A stretch of DNA of 12,224 nucleotides. It comes from an uncultured Flammeovirgaceae bacterium (GTDB lineage: Bacteria; Bacteroidota; Bacteroidia; Cytophagales; Cyclobacteriaceae). The position numbers and the translations under genes are program-made. The notes beneath the pieces are model-generated. The model did not search any database. It was not told the DNA's origin and was given only the letters and a program-made list of their open reading frames with translations. The stretch is from contig CAMPJM010000069.1 in assembly GCA_946886805.1 (NCBI GenBank), positions 1 through 12,224 on the forward strand, written 5' to 3'. Each line of letters begins with the position of its first letter. The stretch's first letter is position 1. This document shows, piece by piece, positions 7,558-12,224 of the stretch.

Positions 7558-7571
7558 CTAACGAACGTTAG
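7558..7571. promoter_or_regulatory. PaaR-like TetR operator palindrome
   Basis: CTAACGAACGTTAG has perfect 6-bp arms (CTAACG/CGTTAG) around AA. It fits the pattern CNAACGNNCGTTNG that I recall for the TetR-family repressor PaaR of Thermus thermophilus. It lies 27 bp before the tetR ATG and 50 bp before the divergent gene. A TTTG at 7551-7554 and a TATA at 7574-7577 flank it at about -33/-7 spacing, so a bound repressor would cover the promoter spacer. That promoter match is weak. Confidence 0.75.
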
Positions 7572-7598
7572 TTTATACAAATTATCTATTAATTGAGT

Positions 7599-8192
7599 AT
7601 GCCTGACATAAAAAATATCCCGCCACGGAAAATGCAAATTGAGAAGGAAGCGACCAAACTCTTTGAGAAAAACGGGTTTTCAGCGACTTCCATGAGAGGA
7701 TTGGCAAATGAACTGCGCATAGAGGCGGCGAGTTTATATTCTCATATCAAATCGAAGGATGAAATTTTACAGTCAATATGTTTCAAGATAGCAGACGATT
7801 TTTTTAATGCTATTGACGGCCTTTCAAATAATGCTCTGGCCACAGCAAATAAATTAGAAGCGTACATTAAAGCCCATGTAGAAGTTATTACCAACAATCC
7901 CTCTGCCGCTGCGGTTTTCTTTTCAGAATGGAGGCACTTAACAGAACCTTCACTCTCCAGGTTTTTAAAAATGCGTCAGGATTATGAAAAAAGGTTTCTT
8001 GATCTGCTGGAAGAGGGAATCGAAAAAAAAGAATTCACGATTACAGATGCAAAATTTACAGTTCGGATGCTTTTGTCTTCTATTAATTGGATTCACACCT
8101 GGTACAGGCCAGAGGGTGATTTGACTTCTGAAGAAATTGCAAAAAACCTGGCTGATATTTTTCTTAATGGTATAAAAATGCAGTCCAAATAA
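7599..8192 (+). CDS. paaR: TetR-family repressor of the phenylacetate genes (PaaR-like)
   Basis: This is a DNA-binding repressor expected to release its operator when phenylacetyl-CoA accumulates. The 197-residue length is typical of the family. The N-terminal TetR domain covers about residues 10-58, with the helix-turn-helix in TSMRGLANELRIEAASLYSHIKSKDEIL (a stretch of conserved TetR positions at about 30-57). The remainder is a helical ligand and dimer domain, including an FFSEWRHL segment at about residues 105-112. An in-frame TTG at 7593 would add two residues, but the ATG at 7599 is the better start. The gene lies 38 bp upstream of paaA on the same strand, behind a palindrome matching the known PaaR site. 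Autoregulation of the whole operon is therefore likely. The ligand and target are inferred from context. Confidence 0.88.
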   Translation: MPDIKNIPPRKMQIEKEATKLFEKNGFSATSMRGLANELRIEAASLYSHIKSKDEILQSICFKIADDFFNAIDGLSNNALATANKLEAYIKAHVEVITNNPSAAAVFFSEWRHLTEPSLSRFLKMRQDYEKRFLDLLEEGIEKKEFTITDAKFTVRMLLSSINWIHTWYRPEGDLTSEEIAKNLADIFLNGIKMQSK

Positions 8193-8230
8193 TTTTAGAA
8201 TATTGTTATAAACAGAAATCGTAAAAAGTT

Positions 8231-9214
8231 ATGTATGGAGGAGGAAACATATTTGATGAAACGAACCCGGATTCATTACAAGATGAAAACAAAGAGAATT
8301 TAGTCGCCTTCGAAACCAGAATAGCAAGGGGTGAGAAAATTGAACCCACAGACTGGATGCCTGCGCTATACAGAAAGCAATTGATCAGAATGATAGAACA
8401 ACATGCAAATTCTGAAATAATTGGCGCCCTACCTGAAGGAACCTGGATTACGCGAGCGCCCGGATTTAAGAGAAAGATGGCATTAATGGCTAAGGTACAG
8501 GATGAAGTAGGTCACGCACAATTGCTTTATAGTGCTGCGGAAACATTGGGAAAGCCGAGGGAAGACATGATTAACGATTTGATCGATGGCAAATCAAAAT
8601 ATTCAAATATCTTTAATTATCCAGCTTACACATGGGCTGATGCAACCATCATCAGCTGGTTAGTAGATGCCGGTGCCATTGTCAATCAGATTAATAATGC
8701 AAAAGGAAGCTATGGCCCCTATTGCAGGGCACTTGAAAGGATAAATGCAGAAGAATCTTTTCATTTAAAATACGGCCATCACTGTGTAATTCACTTAGCA
8801 ACTGGCAGTGACATTCAAAGAACAATGGTTCAGGAAGCACTTAACAGATGGTGGGGGCCGATGATGCATTTTTTTGGCCCACCCGATAAAGCATCTGTTC
8901 ACACAGAAATTCTGATGAAATGGAAAGTAAAAATGGCCTCAAATGATGATAACCGACAGCAGTTTTTAGACATGTATGTACCTAAAATATGGGAACTAAA
9001 CCTGACCATTCCAGACCCTGACCTAAGAAAAAATGAAATCACGAGAAAATGGGAGTATACCGAACCGGATTGGGAAGAATTTAAGAGGGTGATCAATGGC
9101 GATGGACCATGCAATAAAGAACGCCTGGCAGTAAGAAAAACAGCGGAAGAAAACGGAAGATGGGTTCGAGAGGCGTTAAAAACAAATGCGCAATATGTTG
9201 CGCCTCTTGCTTAA
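8231..9214 (+). CDS. paaA: 1,2-phenylacetyl-CoA epoxidase, catalytic subunit A
   Basis: This is the di-iron oxygenase subunit that adds one oxygen atom across the ring of phenylacetyl-CoA to give the 1,2-epoxide, the first committed step of aerobic phenylacetate catabolism. The 327-residue length fits the family. Iron ligands are visible: Glu62 in NSEIIG, Glu92 and His95 in QDEVGHAQ, Asp146, and Glu175 and His178 in NAEESFH. All sit at a constant +20 offset from the E. coli PaaA ligands as I recall them. The N-terminus [10 protein letters not shown] is slightly longer than in E. coli. The subunit works in a complex with PaaC and PaaB and needs electrons from PaaE. The gene follows tetR by 38 bp. 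The last codons contain a short GCGCAA/TTGCGC hairpin. Confidence 0.97.
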   Translation: MYGGGNIFDETNPDSLQDENKENLVAFETRIARGEKIEPTDWMPALYRKQLIRMIEQHANSEIIGALPEGTWITRAPGFKRKMALMAKVQDEVGHAQLLYSAAETLGKPREDMINDLIDGKSKYSNIFNYPAYTWADATIISWLVDAGAIVNQINNAKGSYGPYCRALERINAEESFHLKYGHHCVIHLATGSDIQRTMVQEALNRWWGPMMHFFGPPDKASVHTEILMKWKVKMASNDDNRQQFLDMYVPKIWELNLTIPDPDLRKNEITRKWEYTEPDWEEFKRVINGDGPCNKERLAVRKTAEENGRWVREALKTNAQYVAPLA

Positions 9215-9217
9215 GAC

Positions 9218-9291
9218 AGTTCGAAGTTCAAGGTTCAAAGTCAAAAATTTAAGTTCCAAGTCCCAAATTTCGAGTTTCAAATTTCAAAGTT
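9218..9291. repeat. Degenerate heptamer repeat between paaA and paaB
   Basis: About ten head-to-tail units near AGTTCAA fill most of the 99-bp gap: AGTTCGA, AGTTCAA, GGTTCAA, AGTCAAA, AATTTA, AGTTCCA, AGTCCCA, AATTTCG, AGTTTCA, AATTTCA. The array begins 3 bp after the paaA stop. Similar AGTTCAAAG-type arrays occur between genes in other Bacteroidota genomes in my recollection. No function is known to me. Confidence 0.8.
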
Positions 9292-9313
9292 ATACAACAA
9301 TTAAAATCGCCAA

Positions 9314-9946
9314 ATGAAATCTTTAGATCCACGAATTACTCGCTTAAACATTGCCGATAATGAGACACATTATCGGCCGCAGAAAAGCCCCGAGCAACTC
9401 ATAACTTTTGAGGTTTTTCTTCAGAAAAAAGAAAATATACCTTTTGAACATGTTGGCATTGTACATGCATCCGACAAATCACTCGCATTGATATTAGCAA
9501 AAGAACAGTTCAGCCGAAGATCGACCTGTAAGGGAATGATGGTCGTAAATTCAAAAGATGTTTTGGTTTCCCCCTACACAGATCTTGGGGAGGATGTATA
9601 TGACGAAGAGGATTTTGAGCTTTCAGAAAGTTTCAAATCAACAGAAGCCAGAGAGCAAAGTTTTAGCATATTCCACTTAACGCAGAGGGGCAAACAGCAT
9701 AAACTTGCGGGATCTGTGATAGCAAAAAGTTTTAGAGAAGCCTTAGACAAAGCAAAAGTTCAGTTTAAAGAAGACAAACCAGTTTTAAACGTTTGGTTGG
9801 TAAAAGATCAGGACACCCTCTCTTTCAGTGAAGACGACAAGGACATCTGGGATACCTTGCCCGATAAATTTCACCGGGACGTAACTTCTTATAGAGCAAA
9901 AGACAGAATGGAAAGTTTTAAAGCTAATAATCAAACATTTAGATAA
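9314..9946 (+). CDS. paaB: Phenylacetyl-CoA epoxidase subunit B, double-length, two-domain form
   Basis: PaaB is the small non-catalytic subunit that bridges PaaAC units in the epoxidase complex. The usual protein is about 95 residues; this one has 210. Residues 30-86 align well with E. coli PaaB (ITFEVFLQKK...EHVGIVHASDKSLAL...FSRRS...MVVNSKDVLVS). An acidic linker follows (about 87-112, with EDVYDEEDFE). Residues 116-170 look like a second, more divergent PaaB-like domain (FSIFHLTQRGKQHKLAGSVIAKSFREAL...VLNVWLVKDQDTL), and a charged tail ends the protein. The second domain lacks the RRS segment. It is separated from paaA by a repeat array and lies 9 bp before paaC. Internal duplication is inference from reading the two halves, though they share the strand-helix-strand order. 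Confidence 0.92.
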   Translation: MKSLDPRITRLNIADNETHYRPQKSPEQLITFEVFLQKKENIPFEHVGIVHASDKSLALILAKEQFSRRSTCKGMMVVNSKDVLVSPYTDLGEDVYDEEDFELSESFKSTEAREQSFSIFHLTQRGKQHKLAGSVIAKSFREALDKAKVQFKEDKPVLNVWLVKDQDTLSFSEDDKDIWDTLPDKFHRDVTSYRAKDRMESFKANNQTFR

Positions 9947-9955
9947 ATTCTTAAG

Positions 9956-10711
9956 ATGAAAGACTTAGCAGTAAAAGAACTACTTTATAAAATTGCTGAT
10001 GATCTATTAATTCTCGGCCATCGAAACTCGGAATGGACGGGGCTGGGACCCATTCTTGAAGAAGACATAGCATTTTCATCCATGGCTCAGGATAAAATCG
10101 GGCAAAGCCTTGCGTTTTATTCCCTTTTACATCAAAAAGGCGAAGCGGATCCTGATACTATTGCTTTTATGAGAAAAGCTGAAAACTTTCACAATAGCCA
10201 ATTTGTGGAACTGCCTATTGGAGAATATGATTTCAGCCTCATCCGTCACTTTCTGTTTGATCATGCGGATTATATAAGATTTTCAAGTTTAGCTAATTCA
10301 TCGAATCAGGAGATCTCTCAAATTTCTAAAAAGCTGACCGGAGAAATAAAATACCACCTAATGCATGCCAATAGTTGGATAACAAAGTTGGGGAATGGCT
10401 CGGATGAAAGTATCCAAAGGCTTCAGAATTCTTTAGATCTGGCTTTGCCCTATGCGCTCGGTATTTTCGAAAAATCGCCTTTCGAAGAAATAATTATTGA
10501 AGAAAAGATTTTTGATGGGGAGTTTTTCATAAAACAATATTGGAGCGAGGAAATATCAAAGATCATCTCCAAAACAGATTTAAGGCTACCCGATTTAGAA
10601 TTGCTAAATCCAATATACGGCGGAAGAACGGGGCAGCATACCTACCATTTACAGCCTTTGCTTAATGAAATGTCGGAGGTATTCAAATTAGATCCTACCG
10701 CAGACTGGTAA
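9956..10711 (+). CDS. paaC: Phenylacetyl-CoA epoxidase structural subunit C
   Basis: PaaC is the ferritin-like partner of PaaA and stabilises the catalytic subunit. The 251 residues compare with 248 in E. coli. Recognisable stretches include HRNSEWTGLGPILEEDIAFSS at about residues 22-42 (E. coli has the equivalent LGEWCGHAPELEIDLAL), DKIGQSLAFYSLL, a GEIKYHLMHANSWITKLGNGSDES block at about residues 130-155, and the C-terminal GGRTGQHTYHLQPLLNEM...DW. The latter matches the E. coli ending GGKKGLHTEHLGPMLAEM...QW. The gene starts 9 bp after paaB and ends 25 bp before paaD, consistent with one transcript. The family generally lacks a full iron site and is taken to be structural. Confidence 0.95.
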   Translation: MKDLAVKELLYKIADDLLILGHRNSEWTGLGPILEEDIAFSSMAQDKIGQSLAFYSLLHQKGEADPDTIAFMRKAENFHNSQFVELPIGEYDFSLIRHFLFDHADYIRFSSLANSSNQEISQISKKLTGEIKYHLMHANSWITKLGNGSDESIQRLQNSLDLALPYALGIFEKSPFEEIIIEEKIFDGEFFIKQYWSEEISKIISKTDLRLPDLELLNPIYGGRTGQHTYHLQPLLNEMSEVFKLDPTADW

Positions 10712-10736
10712 ATTTCACGGCTAAAAAGACTACGAA

Positions 10737-11222
10737 ATGATCTTAAATAAAGAAATTGTCACGAGTTGGTTGCAGGAGGTCAAAGATCCTGAAATCCCTG
10801 TTCTTTCTTTAATTGATCTGGGGGTAATAACTGATATTATCATAGAAAACAACAATGCTGTCTGCATCAAAATGACTCCAACCTTCGCTGGGTGCCCTGC
10901 TATTGACTTTATGAAAAAAGAAGTGGAGGAAACTTTGACAAAAAACGGCTTATCCGACTATTCTGTAATTGTATCTTTCGAACAACAGTGGAACAGTAAT
11001 ATGATTTCGGAAGAAGGAAGGAGGGCTTTAAAGAAGTTCGGTCTTGCTCCGCCACCAAAGCATAACCTCATCTTTGACATAGATATCATTGGAAACGCGC
11101 AATGTCCATATTGCAATAGCAACGACACTTTTATGCATACTCCATTCGGACCTACGCTTTGTAGATCTATGCACTATTGTAATAACTGTAAGCAAGCTTT
11201 TGAGCAGTTTAAGCCTATTTAA
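10737..11222 (+). CDS. paaD: Phenylacetate epoxidase maturation protein PaaD
   Basis: PaaD combines an N-terminal MIP18/DUF59-like domain with a C-terminal Cys-rich zinc-ribbon-like tail. It is thought to help mature metal centres of the epoxidase or its reductase. The 161 residues are close to E. coli PaaD. The DUF59 core shows VKDPEIPVLSLIDLGVI (about 15-31) and the PTFAGCPA motif (48-55, Cys53). FGLAPPP follows at about residue 101. The tail has CPYC (Cys123, Cys126) and TLCRSMHYCNNCKQAFEQFK (Cys142, Cys148, Cys151). It is the last paa gene here: paaE, which often follows, is absent, and an unrelated lipoprotein gene lies downstream. No clear terminator was found. Confidence 0.94.
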   Translation: MILNKEIVTSWLQEVKDPEIPVLSLIDLGVITDIIIENNNAVCIKMTPTFAGCPAIDFMKKEVEETLTKNGLSDYSVIVSFEQQWNSNMISEEGRRALKKFGLAPPPKHNLIFDIDIIGNAQCPYCNSNDTFMHTPFGPTLCRSMHYCNNCKQAFEQFKPI

Positions 11223-11387
11223 AATAATTAATCTTTACTAGAATTTTTTGCCGTTAATTTTTACGACATTTGACTCCGATACTTTATTACAATTCCGGGA
11301 TAGTTTTTTCACGTGTAAGTGAAATTGCCAAGTTCAACTTTATTTTTTATAACAAATTTTTATCTTGTCGAAGAAATTTATAATGAT

Positions 11388-11993
11388 ATGATAAAATACT
11401 TTCGATTTACCTTTGTTATTTCTTCATTGTTTTTACTTTTTATGATTTCTTCCTGTGGAAAACAAGAGAAGAAATCCACCCTCAGTCGAAACCAGCTTGA
11501 TTCTATTGCCTTTAGCCTGAAAGAAATTGAGTATAGTCTCGATACCATTTGGGAGAATATGATTGAAGATGACAATCAAAAAATAGCGGATGCAAAAAGG
11601 CTACTAGAAGAGATCACCTATACCAATGTTTACAATCAGGAACAATATGATTCCTTAATGCAGAAATTGGTGAAATTACAAAACATGCGGTATGACGAAA
11701 TTAGTATGGAAAATTCCAATCTAATTGACGATTATGATTCCGCCTCCAACAAGGTGATGAATGATATCATATCGTTGGCGGCCAGCCATCCTGATTTTGA
11801 AAGATATCCGCTAATGAAAGTCTTAATTAAAGACATTCAAGAGGCGAATGGAAGAGTTCTAAAACATAGGATTAACTATGATTTTGCCGCCAAGACTTAT
11901 AATCAGTTTATTGAGGAAAATAAAGAGCAATTGGAAGAAGGAGATTCAACCAAACAATTAAATAAAAAGCCTCTATTTGAATTGGCTAGTTAA
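11388..11993 (+). CDS. Predicted lipoprotein, LemA-like pattern
   Basis: The preferred start is the ATG at 11388, which gives 201 residues with a lipoprotein signal: MIKYFRF, a hydrophobic core, and the lipobox ISSC with Cys23. An upstream GTG at 11319 in the same frame would put 23 extra residues before the signal and is rejected. The mature protein is helical and highly charged, with heptad-like Leu/Ile spacing suggesting coiled coils. The segment FERYPLMKVLIKDIQEANGR, followed by an NYDFAAKTYNQFI stretch, recalls the LemA pattern in which YP, a helix, and R..YN..V..YN..I follow in order. The match is only partial, so membership is uncertain. It lies 165 bp after paaD and may have its own promoter. 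A link to phenylacetate metabolism is not indicated. Confidence 0.78.
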   Translation: MIKYFRFTFVISSLFLLFMISSCGKQEKKSTLSRNQLDSIAFSLKEIEYSLDTIWENMIEDDNQKIADAKRLLEEITYTNVYNQEQYDSLMQKLVKLQNMRYDEISMENSNLIDDYDSASNKVMNDIISLAASHPDFERYPLMKVLIKDIQEANGRVLKHRINYDFAAKTYNQFIEENKEQLEEGDSTKQLNKKPLFELAS

Positions 11994-12025
11994 ATTTCCT
12001 CTTAACCTCAAAAGAATTGATTTAA

Positions 12026-12066
12026 CCGGTTGTGTGAATCAAAATTAACAACTAATCACACAACGG
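12026..12066. terminator. Shared hairpin between convergent genes
   Basis: GTTGTGTGA (12029-12037) pairs perfectly with TCACACAAC (12056-12064) around an 18-base loop. CC/GG can extend it if one G is bulged. It lies between the lipoprotein stop and the convergent peptidase stop. There is no strong T run on either side, so it is only a possible bidirectional terminator. Confidence 0.45.
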
Positions 12067-12072
12067 ATTGAT

Positions 12073-12224
12073 TTATAAATTATCCATCTCTGACTTCACG
12101 AACTGGATTAATTCTCTTATATACGTTCTACTAAAATTAAACTCAATTCCTGCTGCTTTATAAACTTCGGGGATTGATTTTGTATAACCCAATTTCAAAG
12201 CATCCATGTATTTATCAAGACCCT
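12073..12224 (-). CDS. C-terminus of M3-family oligoendopeptidase (partial)
   Basis: Read from the right edge, 49 codons precede the TAA at 12075-12073: GLDKYMDALKLGYTKSIPEV, then YKAAGIEFNFSRTYIRELI and a short end. This matches the typical C-terminal helices of Bacteroidota oligoendopeptidase F-like M3 metallopeptidases, where the DALKLG...SIPE.Y.AAGI.F.FS..Y I..L pattern closes the catalytic domain. The zinc-binding HEXXH motif would be upstream, outside the window. It is convergent with the lipoprotein gene. Confidence 0.8.
   Translation of the reverse strand, partial: GLDKYMDALKLGYTKSIPEVYKAAGIEFNFSRTYIRELIQFVKSEMDNL

Noticed and set aside
8899..9114. Minus-strand open frame inside paaA
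   Set aside because: It is antisense to the conserved C-terminal part of PaaA and has no recognisable features.
9188..9203. GCGCAA-TATG-TTGCGC hairpin at the end of paaA as a regulatory element
   Set aside because: It is short, lies within codons and lacks a T run. It is noted only as a possible mild transcript-stabilising stem.
11307..11324. TTTCAC/GTGAAA hairpin after paaD as a terminator
   Set aside because: The T run precedes the stem instead of following it on the plus strand, and on the minus strand the stem is followed by A, so neither direction gives a normal terminator.
1..12224. A CRISPR array, insertion sequence or defence system
   Set aside because: No regularly spaced short repeats, transposase, nuclease or defence-type gene could be found. 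The repeats present are a coding tandem repeat, a heptamer array and a two-copy dispersed element.

Overview
The window looks like a piece of a Bacteroidota chromosome, most likely from the Cytophagales or relatives (inference). The support is AT-rich DNA, signal peptides ending in Ala-Gln, an extracellular protein with SprB-like repeats, a TTTG/TAnnTTTG promoter, and a 757-residue mitochondrial-type aconitase. No rRNA, tRNA, CRISPR array, insertion sequence or phage gene was found.

Left end (1-1883, minus strand): a two-gene operon for exported proteins. A 124-residue secreted protein is followed after 2 bp by the first 502 codons of a large surface protein that runs off the left edge. The large gene contains a 510-bp tandem repeat. 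Middle (2289-6340, plus strand): aconitase with a strong terminator, a small Cys-rich protein behind a near-consensus Bacteroidota promoter, and a ferritin with a perfect 11-bp terminator stem. Two copies of an undescribed dispersed repeat of about 320 bp (4699-5020 and 6405-6723) lie just downstream of the aconitase and ferritin terminators. Each copy contains a long hairpin of about 82 nt.

Right half (6968-11222): a divergently transcribed membrane protein, then tetR-paaA-paaB-paaC-paaD. These encode a TetR repressor, very likely PaaR, and the oxygenase and maturation part of the phenylacetyl-CoA epoxidase. PaaA is the di-iron catalytic subunit, PaaC its structural partner, PaaB the small bridging subunit, and PaaD a probable Fe-S maturation factor. 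A 14-bp palindrome upstream of tetR fits the PaaR operator pattern I recall from Thermus. The reductase gene paaE and the later pathway genes are not in the window. PaaB is about double the usual length and carries two PaaB-like domains, and a heptamer repeat fills the paaA-paaB gap. The right end holds a LemA-like lipoprotein gene, and convergent to it the last 49 codons of an M3-family oligoendopeptidase.

The most interesting items are the dispersed hairpin repeat, the two-domain PaaB, the PaaR-like operator, and the 510-bp repeat in the surface protein gene. Most of the rest is ordinary chromosomal content.
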